Shown: positions 50,441 through 61,480, counted from the stretch's first letter. The stretch is 64,000 nucleotides of DNA from Sinotaia quadrata (GCA_028829895.1 CM054177.1:41096064-41160063); one strand, 5' to 3'. A program made the numbers and translations. Notes: generated from the letters alone by a model not told the origin.

Positions 50441-50742
50441 TCATAATTGCAAAGCCGTTTTTATTACTTCCCAGTTACCTGAATCACATGCCAACTCTTG
50501 AGCTCCAAAAGTGTGTGTGCGTGTAGGGATGGGTGGAATTCATGAAATGACGTCATTCTTTCCGTCGTGGCATATTTATGTGCAAATGTTTGTTGGTTAT
50601 GAAATGTCGTTTACTTCAGATTTCGCCTCACTCTGCCTGTTTATGTTGATTTACATAAAGATGAACGATTCTAGGAAGAGATTTCTTCTGGACACAAATA
50701 AAGTACCATGGGCTGATTAAGCAAATAAAGATGTTTTGGAAG
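50441..50742 (+). other. Possible first exon: CRE, Inr-like site and strong donor
   Basis: TGACGTCA lies at 50548-50555, a weak ATATTTATG TATA-like site near 50571 and an initiator-like CTTCAGATT near 50615. A strong donor TTTTGGAAG|GTGAGT begins its intron at 50743. The frame ATGTTTTGGAAG immediately before the donor would give only four codons. A separate 69-codon plus ORF (50511-50720) closes before it. Coherent as a 5' exon of an unknown gene, but unproven. Confidence 0.2.
50548..50555. promoter_or_regulatory. CRE palindrome TGACGTCA
   Basis: Exact CREB/ATF consensus, first of three full palindromes within 2.6 kb. Confidence 0.35.
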
Positions 50743-50754
50743 GTGAGTATTATT

Positions 50755-50765
50755 GCGCGCGCGCG
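50755..50765. other. (GC)5 Z-DNA-type run
   Basis: GCGCGCGCGCG, isolated in AT-rich DNA and directly downstream of the donor-like site. Confidence 0.9.
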
Positions 50766-50904
50766 AAAGACTTTTGGTTTCTTAGTCTCCAAAAAGCACG
50801 AGATCTGCATTATCGTCTGAAGTGAGGTGCATGAACACACTCAACGCAGCATCTTGAGGTAGGGAGCGGTTGAATGACGCACGAAAATGTTGTGTTCATT
50901 CCGT

Positions 50905-51048
50905 GTCGAGATTAAACAATAGTCTCTTGACTAGGGATATAGCTCTGAGATTCAGACTTCCGCTAGTTGTGGAATATTAACTGTCGGGATTAAGCAACAG
51001 TCTCTTGACTAGGGATCTAGCTCTGAGATTCAGACTGCTGCTAGTTAA
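50905..51048. repeat. 78-bp tandem duplication
   Basis: AGTCTCTTGACTAGGGAT and GCTCTGAGATTCAGACT occur at 50921 and 50999 with flanking GTCG(G/A)GATTAA. Scattered substitutions separate the copies. Confidence 0.95.
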
Positions 51049-51473
51049 GTGAGTGAATTAAATTGCTTTTGCTTTAAACGTTCATTGGTTTACAGAAGGA
51101 TGCTGAGGAGTGGTGATGAAATTCTTCTGGTCAGGAAGCAAAAGGAGCGACCACCATAGCCCTCATCTGTTGTCATCATTAATGATACATGCAATACTTT
51201 GTAATTTTTCAAGCATAATTTTAAAACTATGTCGATTTCTGGATGCCTTTTATCTACCAATACATGGTAAAGTACGGCAAATTACGGTAAATTACGGCAA
51301 ATTCTTCTTGTCATCAAATGTATTGTAGTAACTCTGCTGCGATTTGAGTCAATATACAATCGTCGACATAACAAATTGTCATGTGTAATTCTTGAAATTG
51401 ATAGGCATTGGAACCAACGATAAATTAAATCTATAAATTAAACATATAACTTGAACTTTGTCGGGATTATATT
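51049..51473. other. Unique sequence with a short 11-bp repeat
   Basis: GGCAAATTACGGTAAATTAC at 51276-51303 is about three 11-bp AAATTACGG(C/T) units. Otherwise unique. Confidence 0.5.
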
Positions 51474-52015
51474 TTGCGCGTGACTTCTCGCGAATGCAGA
51501 GTCATCATTTTATGTAATCTGTTAGTCGATGGATTATCCAATCAGTACGCTCAATCAGCCTCTCATACGATCAGTTTTCAGGTACAGAAACCGTTCCAAA
51601 AGCCCTTAGAACCCCACGCCTTAGTAATTCATTCACTCTGTCCACCTAGCAAACGAAATCGCCCAGCCCCAGAAAATCCCAACAAGCGCACCGCGTTAGC
51701 ACGACTGTCCTTCACAACAACGGAAACAGCACGTTACATACAAACAAGAAGAGAGCTGTGCGACTTCGACGACACTATCTCATTCAGTCAAAGAGTTCAA
51801 CACCCATATACGTCATTGAACTGCGTTTCGGTCAGCTTTTTATATCCGCGCCTGTGGATGAGTCTCCGAGGACTCCCGATATCCCCGCGAAATAGCGACC
51901 TGATCGCGACTGGGCACGCCTTAGAAATATTCGTTCATTAGGACCCCGAGATCAGCTCAAGACGAAACGGTCCCCCCGGGTAGCATCAATGTCTTCGGCT
52001 GTTCTGACGTGAATG
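51474..52015 (+). promoter_or_regulatory. CpG-rich block with CCAAT, CRE-like and TATA-like motifs
   Basis: The longest CpG-rich unique stretch in the window. It has ATCCAATCAG (NF-Y CCAAT box) at 51538-51547, a second CTCAATCAGCC, TACGTCATTG near 51811, TTTTTATATCC (TATA-like) near 51837, and TGACGTGA near 52005. The same stretch is open for 155 codons on the plus strand (51474-51941). I recognise no domain in that ORF, and the motif set fits a promoter or CpG-rich regulatory region better, with a start expected near 51865 on the plus strand. Confidence 0.3.
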
Positions 52016-52965
52016 CTGATGAAGCATTCTCAGTAATGGTGTAAAGCAGTACACGAAGGGCGTGCAAGAAAGAGAAGGGAAGGAGGGTCTGTTATTATCT
52101 ACAAAATTCATCTGAAGGTCATTCTGGTACGCGATTGTCTGCGCACTTTTAACCTCATTTTGGATACCACAGAAAATACACGACTGTGTACAATTATTTA
52201 TTTCAGCGTGAATGTCTACGCGCTGCATACATATATGTATTGTGCTGAAGTTGGCATGGATGTCTAGAGGGGGTCATCTTCATTTCATTTTTGTTATTTT
52301 TTTTTAACCCGATTTTCTACGAGTCGAACTGTCACTCTTAACCATTTCAATTTCCCTAGATATCTGTGTGGAAACACCCCAATCTAAGACATTACTTTTT
52401 CAAGAAAATATAGGACTGGAATGAATGAAATCGCGCACTCCAATAACACAGATTTTGCGAAACTCTAAATAAGTTCATATTGATTTGTTGATTCTAATTG
52501 AATACAATATTTTTGCAAGCCGATATCACAATGTCCATATACATTTTGTTTTAATATTGTCCATATGTCTTTAAGTGTAGAAGTCTAGTTCAATTTGCTT
52601 TTAACTCCGTGGATGACCTGCGAGTGGATATGGGTACAGTACATTTCAATCTGCTTAGGCTTTGACGTCATCAACTGAGGGTGTCCATTATTGATATGTT
52701 GATCCCATCTGGATGCCCATGCAAGTAGACAAATACATGGTCTATGCCATTTACAGATGTACAGTTCCTGTGCTATGTGTTTAGTCCATTGAAGCGTGTT
52801 CAGTAGACTGCAGCACTGCACTGTTCTCATGTGCACATGTTTCTTTGAGTGGGCTCTGAATCATTGGCAATTTTTATCGACATGCTACAAATTGGCCTGC
52901 GTTCCTGAGTATTGTAACCGGAATGAAATCGATGCCTGTCTATTTCAATTTGAAGCCGAACGGTT
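52016..52965. other. Unique sequence with a CRE palindrome
   Basis: TGACGTCA at 52663-52670. Minus ORFs of 80-83 codons are unremarkable. Confidence 0.4.
52663..52670. promoter_or_regulatory. CRE palindrome TGACGTCA
   Basis: Exact CREB/ATF consensus, second of the 50.5-53.2 kb group. Confidence 0.35.
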
Positions 52966-53015
52966 CGGGGGAAGGGGGGGGGGGGCAACGAAAAGAGTAA
53001 GAGATGGGGGGGGGG
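52966..53015 (+). other. Paired G-runs (quadruplex-prone)
   Basis: G5-AA-G12 at 52967-52985 and G10 at 53006-53015, separated by an A-rich 20-base loop. Long enough to fold as one or two G-quadruplexes on the plus strand. Confidence 0.8.
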
Positions 53016-53251
53016 CAGTGTAAACGCTCATGAAAGGTGGGAAGGAAATGCTATTTAAGGCATGACGACAGATGCGCATGCACGCGGCTAGCGCTCAGTT
53101 CAATTTCGAATCGTTACATCATCAAATCGGCCAGTACTGTGACGTCAATTGTCTTTTGTAGCACTTGTGATGACGTTCATACGAGAGAAGACTGGGTTGT
53201 TCCAGAGCTCGAAAATGCGAAAACAGAAATGTCATCGATAGTATTTTGACA
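53016..53251. other. CpG-bearing unique sequence with a CRE palindrome
   Basis: TGACGTCA at 53140-53147 in CpG-bearing sequence; 70-codon plus ORF (53037-53249) without motif. Confidence 0.35.
53140..53147. promoter_or_regulatory. CRE palindrome TGACGTCA
   Basis: Exact CREB/ATF consensus, third of the group. Confidence 0.35.
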
Positions 53252-53440
53252 CGCGTCATAATTTGTGAGCAGAAATGTCAACACTATTATTGTGATCGTG
53301 TCAAAATGTGTGAGCAGTCTTACACAGAATTGTCAACAGTATTATTGTGATCGTGTCAAAATGTGTGAGCAGTCTTACACAGAATTGTCAACAGTATTAT
53401 TGCGATCGTGTCAAAATGTTTGAGAAATCGTAGTTAGAAA
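53252..53440. repeat. About 55-bp array, 3-4 copies
   Basis: TTGTCAACAGTATTATTGTG plus ATCGTGTCAAAATGTGTGAG; two copies are identical at 55-bp spacing (53311, 53366), with decayed copies on either side extending to about 53560. Confidence 0.93.
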
Positions 53441-53689
53441 TGTCAATAACAGTATTTCGATATGTTTCAAAATTAGCGAGCTGCCTTAGATAAAAAGTTT
53501 CTAGATGAGAGTCATAGATTGTAAACAGTCTTGGAAATGTCAACATCCTTTATTTTGATGGTGTCAAAACTGTAGCAGTGAAAACGTATGCTAACGTTAA
53601 ATCTCTCCCCTTTCGTAAATGTAATATATATTTCTTCCAAAAATAATTTAAAGTATCACTATAAAAAGTGTACATTCATGTGTTTGCAA

Positions 53690-53862
53690 GATCGTAATTA
53701 TTTCGTAATTAATGAACATAGGATGATCCTTTATCCCTGCATATGTTAGTATGAGCGTAATTCTTTCATAATTAATGAACATAGGATGATCTTTTATCCG
53801 TGCATGTGTTAGTATGAGCGTAATTATTTCATAATTAATGTACATGGGATGATCTTTTATTC
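53690..53862. repeat. 62-bp array, 3 copies
   Basis: CGTAATTATTTC, ATAATTAATGAACATAGGAT and GATCTTTTATCC recur at 62-bp spacing (starts near 53695, 53757, 53819). Confidence 0.95.
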
Positions 53863-53869
53863 GTTTGTT

Positions 53870-53999
53870 ACGTCTCACAATGTTTCGAAGTCTCCCTCTT
53901 TGTCTATTCCTCTTCCTAACTTTCTCTCTTTTTATTTTCATCTTTTTCTCTCCCTCCTTTTCACTTCTCTCTCTTTCATTCACACACACACACACACAC

Positions 54000-54066
<67 letters not shown>
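53870..54066. repeat. Pyrimidine-rich lead-in and (AC)n
   Basis: CT-rich sequence to 53980, then about 43 AC units (53981-54066) with one CG interruption. The 82-146 codon ORFs across it are artefacts. Confidence 0.97.
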
Positions 54067-54068
<2 letters not shown>

Positions 54069-54785
54069 GTTCTCGTGACACCAGGCAATTACAGCCTGGG
54101 AATGGATGCATGAATCAAGATCGTGAATATCTCAACATAGGACATAAAATTAATTTGATGGTCTCCTTAACAACATACAGGTGTTTCTGCTATACGGGAT
54201 TAAAACTACAACCTGTCTTTAGTTACTGAAAATGATTCGAGGGCATACCCTCATACGTAGACTACACAGGAACGTGTGCAATAAACACACGAATAAACAG
54301 CACAAACTTTAACAGTTATGTACGAACTGACACGAAGGAGACAAGGCGTGGATATACTAAAAATAATGTGCATACTTCTCATTCTCATTTTTTATTTCAA
54401 CACTTTATTAAATGGTGATATTCAAAGCAGTAACCTCGCTCATGATCTCGTGAATAGTCCTCTTTTTGTGACTACGAATTCTTTATCACAACTTGATAGT
54501 ATTTATTTTCATGTCGTTCATATTTCTCAACATATCTTGATAGCTCTCTGTGTAGATGTGCAATCACTCTAATAAAAAATATAAACACTTTCCACAATGC
54601 CACTCATGCTAAAAGAATAAGGAATCGTTTAACTCACAGGTGTGTGCAGTCATGCATGCATACATGTTTCATCCTGCAGAAATAAAATCACAATAGATAA
54701 TTCACAGTCTAATGCACGCAGCAGCATAAATAAATTAATGTTATTATTTACATTTTCTTTCAATGTATTTGGGATATTATGTTTT
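54067..54785. other. Unique AT-rich sequence
   Basis: An 84-codon plus ORF (54318-54572) has no recognised motif. Nothing else. Confidence 0.4.
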
Positions 54786-55320
54786 GTTCTTCTCTCTCTC
54801 TCACTCTCTCTCTCTCTCTCTCTCTGCTTTCTGTTTGTCTGTTTCAGTCAGTGTCTGTTTCTCTTATCCATATTTGTCTCTCTATGTCTGTGTTTCAGTC
54901 TTCTTCTCTTTCTTTGATTTTGCTCTTGCTCTTTACTTGTCGATGTGTGTCTCTCTGTCCCCGACCGTCTGTATATCTGTCTGCCTTTCTCTACTTCTCT
55001 GAGCCGGTCTGTATATCTGTCTGCCTTTCTCTACTTCTCTGAGCCGGTCTGTATATCTGTCAGCCTTTCTCTACTTCTCTGAGCCAGTCTGTATATCTGT
55101 CTGCCTTTCTCTACTTCTATGAGCCAGTGTGCATATACTCGTCTGTCTTGCTCTACTTCTCGGACTCATTATGTATATTTGTTTACCTTTACCTCTCTGA
55201 GTCAGTCTGTATATCTGTCTGCCTTTCTCTATTTCTCTCTGTCAGTCTCTGCTTCTGGAATCTCTCTGTGTGAATCACACAGATACACTCTTTCTTCCCC
55301 CTCTCTCTCTAACTCTTTTC
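54786..55320. repeat. Pyrimidine-rich block with a 40-bp array
   Basis: (CT)n near 54791-54825, then from 54960 a 40-bp unit GTCTGTATATCTGTCTGCCT plus TTCTCTACTTCTCTGAGCCG at 54967, 55007, 55047 and 55087, decaying to about 55250. The Ser/Leu/Cys ORFs are repeat translations. Confidence 0.96.
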
Positions 55321-55712
55321 CTCAAAAGCTTACCTTGTGTTGTTTTGTGTCATTTTCAAATTTGAAAAATAAGTATGCATATGGTTTTTAATTTGGGAAT
55401 GATACACAATTGTCAAAATGTTCTAAAAGAATACTTATTAAATACAACTCTATACAAGTTGTTAATTTCGATAAAAGTTAAATTTTCTACATGTTCGCAA
55501 GCAATCCACGTGTCAATAATACGTACCTTTAGGTTTATAGTGTTTTCATAATTTAAAGTAATTTTATCATTAAAACTGATACAATTGATTCTTAACATAT
55601 CCCTCCCATATACACACTTTTTCCTATATAAAGCATAAACGTTTTATCTAGAATATTTAGCAAACTTAAGGCAATTACTACACGGTCTACTAAGCAAACA
55701 TTTTTAATGATT
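55321..55712. other. AT-rich unique sequence
   Basis: Nothing identifiable. Confidence 0.4.
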
Positions 55713-55852
55713 ACACCGAACTATCTACACCTCTGTCTACAGCTATTCTAACGACACAACACCGAACTATCTACACCTCTGTCTACAGCTATTCTAACGA
55801 CACAACACCGAACTATCTACACCTCTGTCTACAGCTATTCTAACTACACAAC
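55713..55852. repeat. 46-bp array, 3 copies
   Basis: ACACCGAACTATCTACACCT plus CTGTCTACAGCTATTCTAAC at 46-bp spacing; copies almost identical. Confidence 0.97.
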
Positions 55853-55867
55853 ACACGAACGAATCGC

Positions 55868-56140
55868 TATAGTCGACGTATACTGAACACTAAATCTGTA
55901 TGCTATGTAGACCTATTTAGAACGCAAACAATACGCTATAATCGGCCTTGATTTATCAAGCGAACGTTCAAATAATGAGCTTTAGTCGACCTATATAGAA
56001 CGCAAACAATACGCTATAATCGGCCTATCAAGCGAACGTTCAAATAATGAGCTTTAGTCGACCTGCACATAACGCAAACAATACGCCGATCTTCGACCTA
56101 TTCAGAGAGCAAACAATAAGTTACAGTCGATATACACAGA
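55868..56140. repeat. CpG-containing array, about 72-bp unit
   Basis: ATCAAGCGAACGTTCAAATA, ATGAGCTTTAGTCGACCT and AACGCAAACAATACGC recur near 55957 and 56029, with shorter decayed copies either side. Unusual for keeping CpG (GTCGAC, CGAACG) in every copy. Confidence 0.9.
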
Positions 56141-57425
56141 GAAGAAACGATAACTCTAGTGGGTGGACCTTACTATTTGTGAAATGTATCGTCCAACACA
56201 CTAGATTGCTGGAAGGAACGGAAAGAGTAAATGTACCGTTATTGTGATGAAAACTACATGAAAAGTTTACTTTCAACCTTCAGTAACTAACTATAATCTT
56301 TCTTTGGAAATGAAAGCAAAAGTGCTTTGCATTTAATTTTCAGAGCCCACGTATTGATTACAATTCAACACCATTCTACCGATGTGGAATGCCAGACATA
56401 ATTGTCAGATGAAATCGCGACTGCTGCAGAAAAAAAACTTTTTAATAAATATATATTGTTTGCATCGCGTCATGCACGCAAACATGTACTACACGCGTAC
56501 AAACTCTCTCAAGATTAAATTTAAAGAAATGTATGCAAAGCTTCACGTCAGTCACATGGAAATCCTCCCATCTCTTCATGAAAATATAATATCGAAAGGA
56601 ATGTATATCAAAGTTTGTAAAAATACTTCATCATTATTGGTGCCATGGTAGAGCATAAACTTCGGCATGCTGGTATGGTTTTAAAATGAACTCTTTTATA
56701 TCTCACTATGTTCGTTTGCAGAAGTTCAAACTATTATAGGCATGATCTGGACAAGCCTTCAATAACTGATGATTGTGCGAGTGAATGATTAACTAAGTGT
56801 CTGACTGAGAAGGTGGATTGAGCAAGACAAACGTGAAACTGTCAGGGGAGATTATTTACGTGGTTATTATTATTATTTTTATTTCTGTTTAAAAAAATAA
56901 AGAAAAAAAACGTTGTGTTTTAAGTGTCTGCGAACTGCATCTCGTTATCATAAACTATAATTATCCAAAGCTAACGTGTACATGAAAAAGATTCCTGTTG
57001 TGATAAGCAAGCGAATCTTAATTCACTCAAGCAAACTACATAACCAGGCATACATTTTTCTTTCGCATGACCTACCCTCTGTCTGCATTGCGCTTCCTAC
57101 GGTCGCATTCACTCGCCAACTCTCAATAGTCACTAGCGCCACCATCTATTTAAGGAGAGACAACCCATCTTGGCGTCCAAATTAGATTACACTTGATCTC
57201 CCACGACAAGAGGATTATAAACTGCTGCCCGAGGACAAAAGACCATAATGCTGACAAATGAAATTCACTGTCTCTCTGTCCTCTTCACAACCATCGCAGG
57301 ATCACAGAAGCCCGATTGAATCAGCAACTCAAACTCATTCGGCCACATTGATTAACGACGTTTATTCTTGTTATTCCATTACTTTGTCTTTCTGTTTTGA
57401 GTGCATGTAACCATCTCTGTCCACC
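56141..57425. other. Unique sequence
   Basis: ORFs up to 89 codons on the plus strand (56382-56651) without motifs. No gene seen. Confidence 0.4.
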
Positions 57426-57482
57426 CGGAGGGTATTTCTTACGAGTTTTCGCTCTCGTCTTTGTTGTCCAAGAATACCTCCG
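57426..57482. other. Nested inverted repeat (57-base hairpin)
   Basis: CGGAGGGTATTTCTT (57426-57440) pairs with AAGAATACCTCCG (57470-57482), 13 pairs with two bulged bases. Inside it ACGAG (57441-57445) pairs with CTCGT (57454-57458). Could be a structured RNA, a remnant of a foldback element, or chance. Confidence 0.6.
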
Positions 57483-57600
57483 AGACTCATTCAGTTTATG
57501 TTGGGTTATGTTTATTTTGTTTATGTTTTAAGCGTATACAACACCTTATGTGACAGAGCAAAGTTGCATGCAACATGCTTATGAAATATGTATCGTATTT

Positions 57601-57740
57601 ATGCTGCTAATATTTAACGTAGCAAGATTTGAAAGCATACTTCGTGTACTGCTAATATTTAACGTAGCAAGAGTTGAAAGCATACTTCGCGTACTGCTAA
57701 TATTTAACGTAGCAAGAGTTGAAAGCATACTTCGTGTACT
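57601..57740. repeat. 45-bp array, 3 copies (in frame)
   Basis: CTGCTAATATTTAACGTAGC plus AAGAGTTGAAAGCATACTTC at 57604, 57649 and 57694. As 45 is 15 codons, the plus ORF shows LLIFNVARVESILRV repeats; no further support for coding. Confidence 0.97.
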
Positions 57741-58639
57741 GTACGTTAAGAACAATATGTACGGAAGTCAGAATTCTCCAGAACCATAATTAAACAATAG
57801 CCTGAAGCAAGATTACCATGTCACCCTTTGCGGAATTTTTCATAGTCGAAGTTTCTTTCAAGTGATCAACCTAATCTGAGTAACAGCTCACCCATTGATA
57901 CTAAGTAGTCCTATGAAGTTGACAAGTTATAACCGACCAATGATCTGATGCTGGCCAATAACAAATCTAACCAATAGGAGTCAGGCAGTAAGTGACCTAT
58001 TTAGGAAATGCTATGTCTCCTCTCTTCAATACTTTTTGTCAACAAGTCTGGTAGTAAAGGCTGATTGTGAGGTGATGAAATTTAATTATCATTACAATTT
58101 TTATCATTTTTATTTTTGACACACTTCGTCTTGTTGCTTCAGTTATTATTATTGACATCTTCATAGTCATCATTATCATTACCGTCGTTACCGTCATTAC
58201 GTTGTTGTTGTTGTTGTGTAATGTTCATTGTTTACTTTTAAACATGCAATTTGTAATATTATCTCAGGACAGTATGCTGTGCTAGCTGAATTGTTTGGTG
58301 GAGTTTACTTAAAACGCTATCACTATCATTCAACCCCTTTCACATGTTACATAGCACGTTACATACTACCCTCTGTGCTCGTGTGACAGAGTATTAAGTA
58401 TCTTTCATTCCTGCTCGCATAACTCATACCATGTACTATTATTACCTTTCTGCAATGCAAACCGAGCTTGAATTATGTTCGGCCGTGCTCACAGCATGGG
58501 GAAATGCTATTGACAATTTCTAGCCATCTCATAGCACGAGATAAATACAATGTTACGTATTTCAACATGTGCTGTCAGTTATGCTACAGTTTCTTTTTTT
58601 TTAAGTGACCATCGCGGTTGCAGGAATAATGGTGTGTCT
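57741..58639. other. Unique sequence
   Basis: Contains a short GTT run (58201-58216). Nothing else. Confidence 0.4.
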
Positions 58640-59862
58640 GTTTCAGCCGTCATCATTTTATACATTTCAGCCATTCTCAGGGAACTGATATGCCATTTAA
58701 TATTTTTCAGCCACTCTCGGGGAATACGGAGTACGACATTTAAAGTATCATTAATATTATGAAAATGAATTAAGTCATTTAATGTGCCTTTAACAGAGAC
58801 ATTTAAAATGTAATTCATTCAGCCAACTTATGGCAAAGCAGTACGTCATTTAACATTTCAGTCATGTCGGATTTAGTAGTACATTTTCATATTTCATTCA
58901 TATCTGTACAAATAGTACGTCACTTAAATATTTCATTCATGTCGGTACATATAGTACGGTATTTAATATTTCATTCATGTCTGAATATTTAGCACATCTT
59001 TTAATATTTTTTTCGCTGGCACTCTCCAGAGGATGCAGGAAGCCTTTTATCTGGGATATTATCAGCTTTGGTGGTTCCCTGGAGGGTCTTCCTCTCCTCA
59101 CTTGTTTCTGGAGAGGGGTGAGGGTGGATGTTTGGAGGTGGTATTGATCTTCATGCCTGTAGTGGTTGGGAGGCAGGTTCATTTATATTTGTATATATAG
59201 TATACCATTTAATATTTCAGTCATGCCTGATAGTACACTATTTAAAATTTCATTCATGTCCAAATATTTAGTAGTCATTTAATACTTCATACGTCTGAAT
59301 ATTTAGTATGTTATTTAATATTTCGATTATGTCTGAATATTAAGTACGCCAATTTATATTTCATTCATGTCTTAATATTAATACGTTATTTAATATTTCA
59401 TTCAGGTCTAAATATTGTGTATGTCATTTAATATTTCATTCATGTCTGAACATACACTATTTCATTTAATATTTCATTAATGTCTGAATATTTAGCACAA
59501 CATTTAATATTTCTTTCTTGTATTACGTCATGCAATGTTTTTCATATCTGAATATTTAATATGTCATTTAATATTTTATTCTTTTCTGAATATTTATTAC
59601 ATCATTTTCGTATTTCTTGCATGTCATTAATATTTCATTCCTGTCCAAACATTTAGTATGTCATTTCATACATGACTGAATATTTAAAATGTCATGCAAT
59701 ATTTCATTTATGACTGAATATTAGTTGTCATTGAATATTTCATTCATGTCTCTATATAGAGTATGTCATTTAATATTTCATTCTTATCTGAACATATAGA
59801 ATGTAATTTAATATGTTTCCTTCATATCATTGACATAAAGTATATAATGTACCATTTTGCCA
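58640..59862. repeat. 1.2-kb decayed array, about 38-40-bp unit
   Basis: Variants of CATTCATGTCTGAATATTTA plus GTATGTCATTTAATATTT recur some 25 or more times. Left-end copies (58640-58850, ATTTCAGCC...) are the most diverged. It is interrupted at about 59005-59180 by unrelated GC-rich sequence. Confidence 0.92.
59005..59182 (-). other. GC-rich, CpG-poor insert with protein-like minus frame
   Basis: Compositionally foreign to the AT-rich array on both sides. On the minus strand an ATG at 59182 opens a frame through the insert containing QVRRGRPSREPPKL, an AT-hook-like RGRP core, then KGFLHPLESASEK before running into array sequence. The insert has almost no CpG despite its high GC. Minus-strand sequence ends in GCG followed by seven A before the array resumes, so it might be a retroposed fragment or an exon fragment. 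No splice pair or target duplication was found. Confidence 0.3.
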
Positions 59863-59903
59863 TACAAAAAGACCTAAGGCGATTTGCTCACTTTTATTTT
59901 ATT

Positions 59904-60262
59904 CACAGAACGTATATAATGTCATTACTCTCTTTCACCCATGTTTACCAGACGCCATTACTCTCTTTCAACCATGTTTACTAGATGCCATTACTCTCTT
60001 TAAATCATGTGTACAGAACGTATATCACGTCACTACTCCCTTTCAATCATGTTTACAGAACGTATATCACGTCACTACTCCCGTTCAATCATGTTTACAG
60101 AACGTATATCACGTCACTACTCCCGTTCAATCATGTTTACAGAACGTATATCACGTCACTACTCCCTTTCAATCAAGTTTATGGAACATATATCACGTCT
60201 TTATTCCCTTTCAATCATGTTTAGAGAATGCTTATCGCATCATTACTCCGCCACGTTTAGAT
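59904..60262. repeat. 42-bp array (33-bp variants), about 8 copies
   Basis: ACAGAACGTATATCACGTCA plus CTACTCCCGTTCAATCATGT; the left copies are shorter or diverged. As 42 is 14 codons, ORFs (TERISRHYSRSIMF) are repeat artefacts. Confidence 0.97.
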
Positions 60263-60265
60263 GAC

Positions 60266-60705
60266 GATACTGCTTCACTTGTTTTAGTCTCTTTGCCCTA
60301 TTTTCACTAGTCTTTTTCAGTAACGTACACTTGTTTTAATCTCTTTGTCCTATTTTCACTAGTCTCTTTCAGTAACGTACACTTGTTTTAATCTCTTTCT
60401 TCTATTTTCACTAGTCTCTTTCAGTAACGTACACTTGTTTTAATCTCTTTGTCCTATTTTCACTAGTCTTTTTCAGTAACGTACACTTGTTTTAATCTCT
60501 TTGTCCTATTTTCACTAGTCTCTTTCAGTAACGTACACTTGTTTTAATCTCTTTGTCCTATTTTCACTAGTCTCTTTCAGTAACGTACACTTGTTTTAAT
60601 CTCTTTGTCCTATTTTCACTAGTCTCTTTCAGTAACGTACACTTATTTTAATCTCTTTGTCCTATTTTCACTAGTCTCTTTCAGTAACGTTCACTTTATT
60701 TAATC
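60266..60705. repeat. 52-bp array, 8 copies
   Basis: TTGTTTTAATCTCTTTGTCC plus TATTTTCACTAGTCTCTTTC plus AGTAACGTACAC. Copies nearly identical, so recently homogenised. Each unit contains CACTAGTCTCTTTCAG, acceptor-like, on the plus strand. Confidence 0.98.
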
Positions 60706-61008
60706 CACGTCAGGACATTTTTTTCCTGCCATTATCACAGGAAGTAGGTAAAATCACTCTCCCCTTCAACCATGTTCAGAGTTCATTTCATTTTAAAAAG
60801 ACGTCATATTCTCAACTAAGATTGACATTTAGTTAAAATCAGCAATGTTTTAAGTAAAACAAACTTGCAATCTATCCAAGCGATAAATTAAAATGGAAAA
60901 AGAAACGGACAAAATTTGGCCCGGAGTTTTGTAGAATGATTTTTTTTTCATGCTCTGTTGCTGGGACTCAATTCCGTCCACTCCCTTCCTCACCCCCCCC
61001 CCCCCCCG
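60706..61008. other. Unique sequence ending in a C15 run
   Basis: C15 at 60993-61007. No gene. Confidence 0.4.
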
Positions 61009-61480
61009 ACTGCAGTGGTACTATGAGAATACCCATGCACACATTCATAATCAGTAGGAATAAACATGATCTCCTAAACAGAGTAGAGAAATTCACTGTC
61101 AGAATAATCCTCTGCATTTGGTTTGTAAGGGCGACTGGAAAGCTGTGTTGACTTTCAAACAAATGTCCACACAATTTACGCAAAGCTTGACACTCCCATA
61201 GAGGTAACCAACTCTCGTTTTATTAAATTTAAATCTAATCCAAACGAGAGCCACAATAATCCTCAAAATGAGCAGAGTTGAAGCCAATTATTTATCTGGT
61301 GAAAGGATAGAAAACACAAGTTTGAAATTATCTTTATTATTATTCAAAGTAAGTTCAAAGTTCAACATCCACGAAGGGTACTGGTTTGTGTATAAAGGAA
61401 ACCACCACAAACCACCCACATCATGGTCGCTATCAATCTCGTTGATTGATTTTGCCTTTGCTCATAGAGTATTCCAAGAT
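61009..61480. other. Unique sequence
   Basis: Opposed ORFs of 62-77 codons, none recognisable. Confidence 0.4.

Noticed and set aside
51474..51941. 155-codon plus ORF as a protein-coding gene
   Set aside because: No recognisable domain, no splice or polyadenylation context, and CCAAT, CRE-like and TATA-like motifs inside it fit a regulatory region better. Kept as a regulatory candidate only.
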